DNA of 64,000 nt from Opisthorchis felineus. Taxonomy: Eukaryota; Platyhelminthes; Trematoda; Opisthorchiida; Opisthorchiidae. A model generated the notes under the pieces. It was given only the letters and a program-made list of their open reading frames with translations. It had not been told where the DNA came from and did not search any database. Within the stretch, counting starts at the first letter, position 1, and every line of letters begins with the position of its first letter. The position numbers and the translations under genes were made by a program. The DNA is taken from the NCBI GenBank assembly GCA_004794785.1, contig SJOL01008870.1:149602-213601 (forward strand), given 5' to 3'. Positions 47,801-60,526 of this stretch are shown in pieces.

Positions 47801-50800
47801 TACAATGCGCATAGTCTGGTATGTGTCCAATCGGTATACTCTTAGTACACTACAGGGTAGTAATCCAAGGAGTATCTGCAATGTCCCAGTGCTGACAACA
47901 CACTGTCATCCCCTAAGAACGGCTGGTATATGCCTGTTGGTTGCAGACGAACATAGTATTCTTCCAGGATAGCAGCACACCAGAAAAGTTTCCCCCTGTA
48001 GTGTATTCAAATATGATAACTCGTAGCATAAACTCGACGGACGTACACGAAAAACGCAGTTGTCCAACTAGGGTTGCTACACATTTCCATACTGTTGTAA
48101 CGTGCACTCCAGTTGTGAGGCACGTTTACATACCCGAATCATATGTTATATCTTTTTACGTTTGAGAGGTTCATTGTGATCAACGTCCACAGCCTTTGCT
48201 TCAACTTCTTCCATAACTTAGGTTGCCTGGGTCAGAAATTCTCAGGTGAAAGGAGGCTGCATAGACAACTGAGTTTAATATTAGCGTAGGCTGGAACGAT
48301 TCTTCAGCCACAAAATTGCATAAAGCATACTGTGTTACCAGGACGAGTCGCTAGTTGCTTTCATTTGGTTGCAACAATGGAATGTGCTTTCAAACGAATA
48401 AGGACCGTGGAAGTAAAAACGATCATTATTGAAGGAGAATGTGTGCTCTGGTAACCAGAAACTGAACTTGTCTTTTGAAACTCAAAATACACTCATTCTC
48501 TCATAATATCAGAGGACATTTTTCTGTTCTACACTACCTGCTTGAAGTCCACTTCCAAAGGTCACTTGCAGGAATGAAACGCTTGACAGTACAGCGCGCA
48601 TTCTCCTTCTACAAGAGGAACCTTCAACACTTAGCTACCTTTCGTAACTGACCTTTTCATCATTATGCCAGTCGTTTCGTGCAAAATACCAATGGTCAAC
48701 ACACGTTTCTGCGTCTCCGCATAAACGTGTTTGCAGTTGAGTTCAAGTATGCAGTTTTACGATAAAACTTATCCCCATTATGTTTCCCTATATCGATGAG
48801 ATACCGAACCTCACGTGGTTCACAAATTTAATATCACCTATGTCTATACGGGATATACAGGCTCAGGCAGTGATAACTTACCTATATGAAGTTATGATAA
48901 CTGATTCTACAAATGACGCATCTTTGACCGCACTCCGAACTTGGTTTTAAAGATGGTTGATCCGGTTGAATAAATAAGTTTTCATGACCTTCTTCCAGAA
49001 AGTGATGAAAGCGTCAAGTTCACTGTTGCTCTTTCTAACATTTGCGAATCTACAATGAGCGCACAAACAGTGCCAACTGGTGTAGTGTGGTTTGCTGTTG
49101 AAGAGGATCAACTGAATGTTACTCCGTAACATCTTCACTTACTAGTAGGGTCAGCGGAAATCTGAAGCACGGTTGGTAAATATAAGATAACGAAAAGATA
49201 ACGGGAAGGAATATTCCCTGCAAAATCTATTCCTTGGCCAGTGAATTGCATTTACTGCTCTGTAACTTCTCTCCTAATGGTAGACATCTACTCATCGTCA
49301 GAACCTGACTGTCGGGAGTACACAGGTCCCCTCAGTAGGCGAAATCATATGCGGGTTCCGTTTCCGCTGCTATCTTCCTCGCAATCCTTTTGCTAAAAAG
49401 GGGTCTTTAAATTCAGTGTTTTTCGTGATGCACTACTCAGTGTCTTTGTTTTGTCTATCAACGAAGTGACGAAATTCGTGGATCCTGAAAAGTGTGCTGT
49501 TTCCAACTACTCAACATATCTGCAGATTATTCGTCGGTCAGAATGACTGTGCTCACACATTAAGTGCCTGGGGACAAGACTGAAGTGTTTTTGCTGAAAT
49601 CAAATGAATAAACAAGGTATCAGCGGCAATAAAGCGGATCAAATAAGGCCAAATTATTGCTATTTTCTTACGAAAGTACGCACTTCAACTGAGGATACCA
49701 CTTCCAGATTTTGGCAGCATTCCTCAAGAATATCAATTAAATAAGCTTCTGGTACAGGATACGATCAGGTTGTTCAGGCGCTTCGCGTTCATGGTGTAGC
49801 CATATTTCGTTAATATGACTAAGTAGAAGCGACCTGCCTTGGACTGAAACACGCATCTTACCATCGGTCAGACCGCTCTTCTTCAGGTCTGAGCCCAGCT
49901 TTCCTGTGACAACTTGTTGGGGCTTAAGCAACAGAGGGAACCAGTAAGCTTACCCCCAATACTGATACCACGACCTCTTAAGGCGCAAGACATGTGGGCA
50001 TTTTATTCGATACCTGTGCTTACTACATGATTCGTGTGGGTCTGCCATCAGCGCCGGTCACTTCACACACGCCACTATTGATTAGTCAAATATCGAGTTT
50101 GTCTCCAAGCCAGGATATGTTTTCGGGTGTTTCACCACTGGAATGTGTGTTACACAACGGGATCGATCAGAGGTAGGAAAATAAATTACCGGCATACTAC
50201 TGTTTTAAACCGTACGTTGTGTTTTACACTTTAAAACTTTCGGATGTTACACAAGAACAATAGTCTGAGAGCACTACGACGAAATGCGAAGATAAATACA
50301 CAAAAATGACTTCCAAGAGGTGATTTTGGAGCCACATTTTGAAATCTCTCATAGTCTGACGCTTTTAGAAATGACTGCCGCCGTCCACCCGGTTGTGGAA
50401 TACTGAGTTAACAGTTAAACCTTAAGTCTAAACAGGACTCTCAGACTACAGTGCCACTTCTTAAGAAGGTCCCTATTCATAGCAAACCATGACTTTTTCG
50501 TGACATTTTGTAGACTGCTGCAGTGAATCAATGGATCTGTGAAGTCACTCCAGTGACCACAAAACCGACCACTTTTTAAACGCTCAGAAATGACCAAGAA
50601 CATTACATATTCTTGTTATATTGCTGCACGTTCAGTTGTTTTTACCAGACATTTGACGCCGGAACGCCTTAACACAGCTTGATAATGTAGGTAAACGATA
50701 AGAAAGGTGGAAAAATTAAAGCGTGTGTATAATCAACGCATCGGTCGGAAAAATGCGGAGGTCACTGTGTAGCCTCCGACTGGCTAAAATGCCCTCCCAT

Positions 50801-53800
50801 AATATCAAGCCTAAAACAGGCTCATTGATCGAGCTGAAAACCTAAACGTTTACTTCACTACTGAGGAACAGGAACATAATCATGCTGCTCGGCTACCTGG
50901 CCAAAACTGTGGTTTTATCTGGTTCACTCAGTATAGAAAATTAGGTCAGCACTTGTGAGTAACCAATAGAGGTTTTCTTTTCCATACCATCAAGTCATGT
51001 CGAGTGATTTGATATCAGTTTTGAAGATAAGTGAAATTGTCTAAAGATAAGATTGAAAAGACTGACAGGATGTGTCGTCAACATTCGTAGTACTCACGTA
51101 AGATACACTATGGTTGTGATAAAACGAAGCTGATGCACTAAACATCGGGAAGAAAGATTAAATAATTGTGTGTATAATTCGGCGCGTTTACAGTGAATCT
51201 GGCAAAGGAATGATTTTGTATAGTATCGGCGCATGTGGCAACAGCTTAAATACACACGAAATAATTACTGTGGCGCCAGACAAAGTGACGGTAAAGGCTC
51301 ATTAACCCAATATAAACAGAATTACGACACATGCGCTCGCTACTTCACCAAACAAACCAGTTGCTTATAGTCCAGTGTTTCTACTTTGAGCTTCGGTTAT
51401 TAAAGAAATAGAACACTAGCGCACAGCTAAAATATTTGAGTGGAATTTGTTAGAATTCACACATAAGCAAATTTCCATAGGCTGTAAAAAAGAGTTGGGT
51501 TACAATACTGAGGAGAAATCATACTAGAAACACATAAATAGTTAGGTGCAAGTAGCACGATAATTCTTCTCACACGGACTAGACACAACAGAAGTGCTGC
51601 AATTTGTCAGCCAGTTAGGCCTCATATTTTATTCGTCGTCTATGGTCAGCAGTCTGTCGCAGCAAAGCTTCATAAAGAGCAATAAACTCAGCTTTATAGC
51701 CCTATGGAAACCATACGTTTGTTGGTTCGATAATCTCTCTGTTGTTCCTTTTATTTCATTTCTCGTTTTTAGCACGTAGTGTCAGAGGGGAAAGTTCACA
51801 CCCCTGAGGTCCAGCGACAAAATTATTTCATCATTTGAAACCCAGTGACAACGAAACGGTACATGATTCCTAGGTGGTCCACACAGTAGCATTAGAAAAT
51901 ATTTATGAACTAATGACAAGGTGCGATTACTTCAAATGTCCCAGCAAGCCTTGTCTGGGATATTGATGACTTGGGTCTGAAAGATGCAGACATAAATTCC
52001 GAATGGGATACTTGAAACCGTCTAGTGGCCCTGGCCCTCACAGACTGGGTAGCTGGTTTATGAGTGAGTACAGAGAAGATGAACTTTTTAAAACGTTGCG
52101 TGGCCTAATGCATTAATTGATACTAAACCACTTGCACTCATGGTGGCCAAGTGCACTGCATTCGTACGAAAACTGTAAGCAGCACAAACTGAGTTAAACT
52201 ATCCAACATACATCAAAACCTTAAGTTAAAACTGAGGTTTTGTACTGCGAAAGTTTTCCAGCGTCACAAATCAATTCCAGCATTGGTTTAATCTGTACGT
52301 TTCATCTAATTATTCACATAGGCTCTGTTTTCCCATATCGTCAAAGTTCTCAAACCCAAGTTTACACATTTCTGACACGTATTACTCTGGATATCGTCCC
52401 AGACGACCCACAGAAGCTGAATAAAATGATACCTGCCTAGCAGTCAAAACATTGAAGATTAGGAAGGGCAAGCTTTAGAAAAACAAGTACATACAGTCTA
52501 CAGAACGGTTGATTGAGATCCGAAAATGCGCAAGTTTTGAACCAAACCAGTTGGCACAGAATGACCAGATACTGTTGGATTGTCTTTAAAAACTGTTAAG
52601 GATTCCCTCTTGGTCGACAACGCTCACCGTAAATTCTGATCCTGAGAATGAGTTTGGAGACGGCAAATAGAGGTTGGTTAATAGAGAAAGGGTCAAGATG
52701 TTCGGGATTCCAGCCTAATGCATACGAGTAAAGAAACAATACTGCGTCCCCTCAGCAAGTCAAACATACCATGCATTTCCTGCAAACGTACGGGAAGCGA
52801 ATAACATTTATTACTGTTTTCAGCCTGAAAAATAAATACTTAATTGGATTTAGACCTTCAGTAAAATGGATGTAAATCTCGAGCATAGTCAAATGTGTAC
52901 AAGACAACCTTTAACGACAGGCTTGTATACGCCTGTTGAATTACAATTTGGCTTTCACGAAGGCAAACTTTACTGGGAACGGTTATTCGCAACACTGGGC
53001 TACTAGAATTTTGGCCCCCAAGTTAAAATATGGGAACTCATTTCATACAACTAGTCAGCCTAACCAGGTAAATTCTGAGGTACCACATTCTATTTGACAC
53101 AATTTGCACTAAATGTCCTTCAACCTGAGCTTCTTTACAAGCGAAACTGTGTGTCCCCATAATGAGTACCTTACAAAGGCGACCACAAAGAGTATTTACG
53201 TCCTTTTTTGAAGTCACGGCCGGAAATTCAGATTATTATCACAAAGGATGTACTTCTAAGGCGGTATGTTTCCTTTGATTCACTGTTTGCAGTATCCACT
53301 TGGTATCACTGATTTTTACCCAGCAAACATTTTTCAAGGTGAGAAATCTAGTAATTCATGCTTATATTAGATTACAGAAAAAGGCTACAATTTATTGCAA
53401 TTGCTGTGGATGAAGTTCCACCATTTGTATTTCATAGAATTGTAGTTTTTTACCATCCATACGAACTTGATATAAATTTTGTTACATCTATAAAGTGCAC
53501 ATTGTGTGTACAAAGAATTTACTCTGATGCAACTGGCAATGATGGGAAAGAGTAGGAGGTTGGAATACAGAATTTTCATTTTGTACTAATCCGAGGGCAT
53601 ACTACGGATTTGCTGGTACAGTAACTATTGGCAGATAGTGTAATTACATCCATAAGTTGGCTTGTTTTGGGGTGGAATCGTTTGTTTTTTCCATACCACA
53701 GCAAGTAGTACTTGTAGTGTGAAATGTGTAACACTGGCATTTTTTGCTATTCTGTCGGTTGTGCTGTTGATGTTCGAAGGATTGGATGGGGTTCACGAAG

Positions 53801-54131
53801 TCTCAGTGGTAATGTCCCCAAACCTCTTCAAGCGATGAAGTGTGTGAGGATTCTGGAATGGAAATCGAGCATATTATTTCATCGTTTTTTACCTAGCCGC
53901 ATGCGTAGTAAACGAGTGGTCTCATCACTGATGCCTGTAGTTTTCCGAAGACGTGGTTCTCTTTCACCTTCACACCCAATCACATAACTTAAGGCAAATT
54001 TCTGTTAGAGTCAGGGGATCATGTGATGCTTCTCCTCCTGTTACCTTTTTAGGAAAAAGAAATCAAACTGCACTGTTGACTGTGTATTGGTGGTGCAGTT
54101 TTATTTACCTCCTACAGGAACTGCTGTTTGG

Positions 54132-54160
54132 ATTCACTTTCAGATTGAGTGAAAGTGAAT
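54132..54160. repeat. perfect 11-bp hairpin
   Basis: ATTCACTTTCA and its exact reverse complement TGAAAGTGAAT enclose a seven-base loop. No T-run and no neighbouring gene; function unknown. Confidence 0.75.
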
Positions 54161-55557
54161 TATGCCCAATTTTGGTTCCATAATGTTTTAAACATCCGCA
54201 AGCTGTGGATACTACTTTTTGTCGTAAGTTGATAATAAACTCAGTTTGTACCTGTTAAGTTGACGTCCTTCCTCAGTTTTGCCCAAAAACGGTCTGCATA
54301 ATCCCTATAGCCTCCCCTTTGCCGTAAACATTTCACACTCAGATTCAATGTGAACACTCACAGAGTAAACAGTGTGTCATTTTGACAGGTACTTAATTGA
54401 ATAACGAAAGTAACATAACGCTCGACAACTGTAAGCATTTTGTGACGTATCTAAATTACCGTTAGGTAGTATAACACATCCGACTGCAGTACACTATTGA
54501 CAGTTCAATCTAAAACTCCACTGCGATACTGCTTAAAACCCGAAAAACTCTGTCAGCAACACGATGGCACAAACCAGATTTCTAACCCACAAATCCAGAG
54601 GTCTACTACGTTAACCGAAATGTGTTACAGCGAACATGATTCCGAAAACTGGCGGAGGTCAATTACGGCATAGATACATCCACCCCCAAATCTTAAAAAC
54701 ATAGTACGGAATATCACAAGATCAAGTGAATTCTGTCAATTTGTGCTTGTTTTTTGCTTAGGCAGGAATGTTTTCTAACATAACAGTGTTTTCGTTACCT
54801 GCTTAATGATCCATATAGCCAAATTTGTCAATAAATATATTCACAATAGATAACCGGAAGGGGGATTTCGACATTACTTCACTTTAAACACCTCAGCAAA
54901 TGCATCAGTTTCAATGATGAACTGGTATCTTGCAAGAATGTAAGCCTTATACAATTTGACCCTTTGTACCCCCATTTCGAGTAGCATGTATCTTGCACTG
55001 AGCTCACTTCACTGAGTGTCCAGAATGCAACTCACTCGACCGACTTTGGTTGGTTATTTCGAACAGCAATTCGTTAGTTTTCAGAGGACAAATGTCATCG
55101 TGCAATAACATTTGCGAGGGAAAAGCCTTTTCATTCCAGCTTTAGTCACCGGGTCACCAAGTAGACTAGCACCTATAGCTATTGGGACAACCATCGGCAG
55201 CCCGAGTGTTTTTTTCGATGGGCTGGCTAATATGACTACTACCGTTTCATCACCAACGAAATAGCATCATTATACCATTGTTTGACTTAGAATAGTGGCA
55301 TATGGCTATCTATATATCTACCACCAGCTGGACCTGAGGAGCATCAGGATTGATTGAGCCGACTGTTACAAAGGCCATTTACAAACGAGTTAGTTGATTC
55401 TCACCTGTTAAACCTTACTAGTTTCAGTAGCATGATACTCAGTAGTAGCTGTTCAGAGCTTCCACCGTTTTGGAAAGGCCCATTGCTAAGGCCTCAGGAA
55501 AAAAAATGAAAGCAAAGTGGAGTGGAGCACATCATGTTAGGGTCAAATGCGCTTATT

Positions 55558-55917
55558 CGCATGCCAATATGGTTTTCACTGGAGACTCACCTGAAACCCA
55601 CTTGAATCTCTCGCTTATGGCACTCTTCAACTGAATGTGCTTCACAAAGGCCGCCTATTGTTTCAGGTGGTACGATATTCGAGAAGTCGCTGTGTATTTT
55701 TACGAGTGAGTGATTCAGCTAGGTTTCAGGTGAGTCTCCGTGGAAAACCAAACTGGTATGCAAATGAGTGCATATGTCGAATTTCGTACATTTTGGGTTC
55801 AAGTATGACATAAGTTGACGGAAACTCGGAGACCGCGCATACCTGATGAGTCCGAAGTAAAGTGAAACCGGTCGTGGGTTGTCAAAGTGTTCCCAGCAAC
55901 CTTGTGAGTAGCTTCCT
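55558..55917. mobile_element. inverted pair of Penelope-type hammerhead repeats, left arm partial
   Basis: The left part (about 55565-55705, minus strand) holds the end of the B half (CGAATATC) and most of the A half. The right part (about 55710-55917, plus strand) holds the second half of A and then B with a ribozyme region. The layout copies that at 29205-29765, with the left arm truncated so that it lacks the ribozyme. The right arm carries TTCAGCTAGGTTTCAGG, shared with the 34.9 kb copy. Confidence 0.8.
55837..55879 (+). ncRNA. hammerhead ribozyme, stem II damaged
   Basis: CTGATGA (55843-55849), GAAA (55864-55867) and ACCGGTC (55867-55873) are all intact. The fourteen bases between the two boxes (55850-55863) no longer form the GCCC/GGGC stem II; only weak G-T pairs are left. 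Stem I keeps five of six pairs. The catalytic bases are present, but folding is doubtful. Confidence 0.65.
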
Positions 55918-58900
55918 TCGTGTCAGTGTTACATAGTGATACTTATTGACACTACAGAGATGAAGCAGTGAACTCTTGACTCTCAGGAACAAGTCAGCTT
56001 TATTGGGCCAAGCTTTTGGCTAGGGAAGCAGTATGATTCACCCGCCCGTGTCACACGTTTATTCAGTGAACCTGTGCACACGCACACATGAGGAGTGAAT
56101 GATAATTCATGGACTTGTGTGCGGCAACAAATGCCTATTCACTGCCATTGATCCATAGGTCTGACCCTCTGATCTCTGATCTTATGTAGAATCACTAACA
56201 ATGACGACACAGGTATTCATTTCGCGCGTGCTTGACTAGTGTCCTCTCCTAAGGTGTTTCGTAGATCTATCGTCTGGACCCGTTAAGCAGGCAAATTAGG
56301 GTGAAAGGCGTTTCGCCAATTAGAACTGACTGAAAAATGACCATGTATTTGTCGATTGAAGTCGTTTCAAATGAAATGGAAGAAGACCTTGCTTGTTTGT
56401 TTTCTCTGCTTCCAACGTAGGAAAGGCTTCGACAGGTTGATGTTAGGACTGCCGAATTTGAGCACTCTATTCATATAAGGTTGTTTTTTTCATGCACACC
56501 GTATAATCCCCCAATACAAAATTCTGAAGCACTCAGATCAGTTCTCTTATTTGAAGGGGCACAATTTGTATTTTGATGACTGACTTCAGTAATCCGTTTC
56601 TGTCCCTCATCAGAGTGCGTCGCATCTGCCGATTGGACAAACCTACCAGCAATTAGTTCGACTGTTGGACAGAAATAGTCGATAGTTGCACTCTCATGAA
56701 CTAATTTATGTGACTTCATCCTCAATCTCCACTACTCTCTTATTTGTGGCTTCTCCCATTAAAATATTAGATTGTCCATTATAGCTAGTAGGTGAGGCGG
56801 AAGTATTTCACGTCATCTAGCTTTAAGTGACTACTAATGACTGATCAACAGGAGAAAGGGATGGCGTGAAGATTAGGGAACTGTAGCTAGATGGTGTCCT
56901 TCTCATTGCAGGGATAAGTTCAACTCTTACTGAATGACGATAATCGGACTCTCGATGTGGTCCTATATTGGTTAAGTTAAATTAAATTTAAGTTAGAAGT
57001 CCCAGAGACAACTGCATGCTGACTTAGGTCGTGAGTGCTCCATTTTCCAACAGACGATGAGGGTTATGGCTGTCACTCGGGAATCAAACAATTCCTTAAG
57101 GGAAATAGCTAATCCAGTGAGATCAGAGTGACCTTTTCAGAAAAAACTTGTACAGAAATCTGGATAAAATTTTTGCTATGGACTCCGTTTGGCAGTGATT
57201 TCTCTCCGGAGCGTTTCTATTTGGAGACAGTCATTTGAATTACTTACCGCATACTCAACTCTGATCCAAAACAATAGCAAAAGGTGGGTTTCTGATGCAA
57301 CTCAGAAGTTACCGAATTCCTTGTTTGGTTTACGGTATTCCGCAAGCATGATATTACGAAACGGCAGGCGAATTACTGGGTCACTCAAGTCCTCACTATC
57401 CGAAGTATTTTCACTCGTACAAATAGTCATAGCAATTTATGGTACCACTCTGCTTACTTGCAACGATCGAGAGACACCAACAATTGCAAGTGTCTTCCCC
57501 TTCTCCTAATTGGTCGAACTACCGCAGATCAGCATGACTAAACAAGGAAGTGCCAGAATGTATGACTTTGAAGGGCATCTGTCTTAAACTCCTCTTGCGA
57601 AGAACAGTAAAATGATTAACATCGGGATGGTCGGTCGTCAAGTAAAAGGAGCTTGTTGCACACAAGAAAATAGCTTAATAAGTGATCAACCTCAGTGTAC
57701 ATCCCTGATTTTCGACATGTGGCGCACACCTAAACAGGCAACTACTTGGACACTGCAGAAAAGCCCCACGGATGGCTTGGTTTTTACCGAGACCGGCTAA
57801 TAGTTACTAAACTTAGTCACCTAAACAGCGAAAACATCCTAGTAAAAGGCGAAGTCACAACAATGTCGACTACTGCGGTTGATCACTTTGCACAGACTGG
57901 ACTGCCAACAGATGGCAGACGAGCAAAAGAATATTTCGGCCAAAACGTGCACTAAGTGGGTGCACTAACTTCAACTTCCGATCTTTGCTGACAAATGCGC
58001 ATACATCACTAGACTTTGGCATTCCAGAATCTTTGCTGAATCATACTTGTCTGACTAGACTTACCCGAAATATGCGACAAAGTCGTACATGGACGAGTCT
58101 GCTACCAATTGCTGGAGAATGTGCACAGTTAGCGAATGCAGAGTAAAAGGCAGTTGGCCAACATAAACACCAATGCGGTAAATTCAGAACCGTGTGAAAC
58201 ACATTATCAACTAAAAGATGGGCAAGAAATACGAGTACTGTGCCAGTATGTACTCGCTGAGAACTATAAATTACACATGTTATGACACATATGTCATGTA
58301 TGTATGTCACCAAAAGTTAATTTCTTCATTCTTTTCTGACTCCGCGCTAAAGAAGTCAGACGGGATGTGAAATTTTGGCGCTAGGCAAAAGTAACTATCG
58401 GCTTTCAACCACAAACTGCAACAAACACGACCTTGCAGGCAATTCATGGGAACTACATAATTACGTGGATGTCATAATGTTAGAAGAAAATTACTAACTC
58501 ACGAGCGCGCGAATCGAATGGAAGTAGAGAAAACCTGTGCCAGTTTCTTCAATATTTTCTTTGCTACCTACATTTAAGGATTTCATGGTCACTGAAGCCT
58601 ACATCAAATCCTCTACCGTATGAGATATGCACGGTTGGCAATGGTGTTACTAAGCAATAAACAATAACCTACCTACAACTTGCGGTTAGTTTGTCTGTTG
58701 AAGTGGTACTATATTTCGCGCTGCAATTCTTATTCTATGCCTTTCATTGGAGAATATGACTACGTAACTGTGGAAAAGCAGTTGAAGCGATAAAGGTAAT
58801 TACGAGCTCAAATTCGTTGGAACTGCTGGAAATGGTGACCTAATGGAGCCCCTTGTGGTCATCAGCATATTCATAGTATTTCAAAAGAACTGGAGCGCAT

Positions 58901-58984
58901 AGGCTGCCTCGATATTCCATTGCACATATACCGATTAAGTTATCGTCTGTTGGTAGTGTGAGGAGATCAGGAAATTTTCAATGG
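55918..58984. other. no recognisable gene
   Basis: The minus-strand frame at 56471-56725 (84 codons) and the plus-strand frame at 57189-57509 (106 codons) have no recognisable family. No repeat match seen. Confidence 0.4.
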
Positions 58985-59205
58985 AGAGTTTGCCATATAA
59001 GTAAAGCCGGTCTATGCTGAAAAACCGAGAATCACTGGGTACAGACGCTTCGTCCTTATATGGACTAATCAGCAATGAGCAATTCGCAAAATTTGAGGGA
59101 GTTCTTAACCCGCGATCTCCGAGCTAGCAGTTTATATACTTAACCGTTCGGCCACGAGCGGCTGAGCAGCAGTGTGATTAAACCGCGCTTGGACAGGATA
59201 TGGCG
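58985..59205 (-). mobile_element. hammerhead-bearing tRNA-headed SINE, near full length
   Basis: On the minus strand the head AATCACACTGCTGCTCAGCC is followed by the A box TGGCCGAACGGTTAAG (59139-59154), a close match to tRNA Ser/Leu. The B box is damaged (GGGTTAAGAAC in place of GGGTTCGAAAC, near 59100-59110). The hammerhead region follows: CTGATTA (59066-59072), a perfect stem II GTCC/GGAC (59062-59065 with 59052-59055), GAAG (59048-59051), and GCGTC with the GTC cleavage triplet. Changing G8 of CTGATGA to U removes a catalytic base. The tail TCAGCATAGACCGGC matches the other copies. Confidence 0.82.
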
Positions 59206-59454
59206 CCACTCCTCCAGCAATCAAGGAATCCACATCATTTGATGGAGTTTCACTCATCTTGTGAAATTAGTCTTCCTCTGGGAATCTAGTGGATCGTTGT
59301 TAGTGTGAGGTCTTGAAAGGTCCAATTGAGGTTTGTCCCTTGTGTGAAACTTCCTGAGTAAAAATTCCATCTGAGAAGTAATCACTCAAAAAGCCAGTCA
59401 ACACGACAACGTGATGTGGATTCCTTGATCCAGGGTTGAGTGTCGCTACACCCT
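59206..59454. other. spacer between two opposed SINE copies
   Basis: About 250 bases with no recognisable feature. It separates the heads of the minus copy on the left and the plus copy on the right. Confidence 0.45.
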
Positions 59455-59640
59455 GTCTAAATACGAGGTTACCACACTGTTGATCAGCTGCCTGTGGCCA
59501 ATTGGGTTCGAAACTCCCTGGGTTTCTCGAGATGCACATTACTGATGATTTCCAGTGAGAATGAAATAGCTGTACAGTGCTTCTCCGCTGCTCAGTATAG
59601 ATTGTCTTCACCTACAGAACGAAATTTCACATGAAAAACA
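59455..59640 (+). mobile_element. hammerhead-bearing SINE with internal deletion
   Basis: The head ACCACACTGTTGATCAGCTGC..GTGGCCAA jumps straight to GGGTTCGAAACTCCC (B box intact, 59508-59518), so about 35 bases between A and B boxes are missing. The ribozyme region keeps CTGATGA (59542-59548) and GAAA (59563-59566). Stem II is down to about three pairs, and the ACGTC cleavage block has become ATAGC. The tail TGTACAGTGCTTCTCCGCTG is close to consensus. Confidence 0.8.
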
Positions 59641-60526
59641 AGACTGTTGTTCAAGTCTGGATTTGTTCTTGCAGATTCTGGTGACCAAACCTGAGTGATA
59701 AGCTCCAAAGAGGACGCGATTAGTAGTGGGGTTTCTGAGGGTTTTCAGAAGTCGTCCAGTATCACTTACATAAAATTAATTGTGCTGGTGACAATGAATT
59801 AGTTCACTGAAATACACTAGAAACACTGGGTAGGTAGGATAAGCCCGTCCTACCAAGAATGCCGAACAACCTTTCCTTTCCGCACTGTAGATGCTCGCTT
59901 ATTTTCCCCCAAAACGACCCTTTTTTAGCCGGTCCACAAGGATTTCCTTGAATTCCCATGTGACTCTAACTACGGACTGATTGGAGGTTGTACTTTCGTC
60001 TGTTGCCACTTCTAATTTCTGGAGTGCCACTTGACAGTTATGTAGAGTTCACACTAGATAACTAATTTATGCTGAATGTGAAACGAGAAAGCACCCCCCA
60101 GGGATAATTCAGCTTGTATAAAACAAAATGAAATGTTTCATTCACGTAAGCTTCAAATGCCATCAATGAAGCTGAATTTTACCTTGCTAGTTACATTATT
60201 TCGTTGTTTTAACTGTTGGAAAATGGAAGGGGAGTTGGAAGGAATGAGAAGTCTAAGCACACGTGGGATGAACGGAGGCTAGGCCTTTGGAGTCCGTCCT
60301 TGGGGGCGCCTTTTCGTTCGTGCTACATGTACTCAGACTTATCATTTGAAGACCTACTAAACAGCCTTCCACTTTGATAATTTACGTCGGATGAAATCAG
60401 CACCTGGTCCACTGTGGAAGTCACACAAGGGGTTCACGAATGGTAGCAACAGATATCAACTGTCATCAATGTAGGTTGTGTGGTAAATCAGCTGTGAAGT
60501 TTCAGTTAACAAGCGCGACGAAGAGC
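59641..60526. other. no recognisable feature
   Basis: No gene or repeat match seen. Confidence 0.4.

Larger units (their letters stand above)
43561..55557. other. no recognisable gene (12 kb)
   Basis: The longest stretch without any named element. It holds a GGTAATA repeat (44834-44863) and a perfect 11-bp hairpin (54132-54160), listed separately. A minus-strand frame at 49737-49949 has protein-like composition and a plausible splice acceptor near its start (TTCCCTCTGTTGCTTAAG), but no family match. Plus-strand frames at 53358-53555 and 53724-54183 are unremarkable. Confidence 0.4.
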
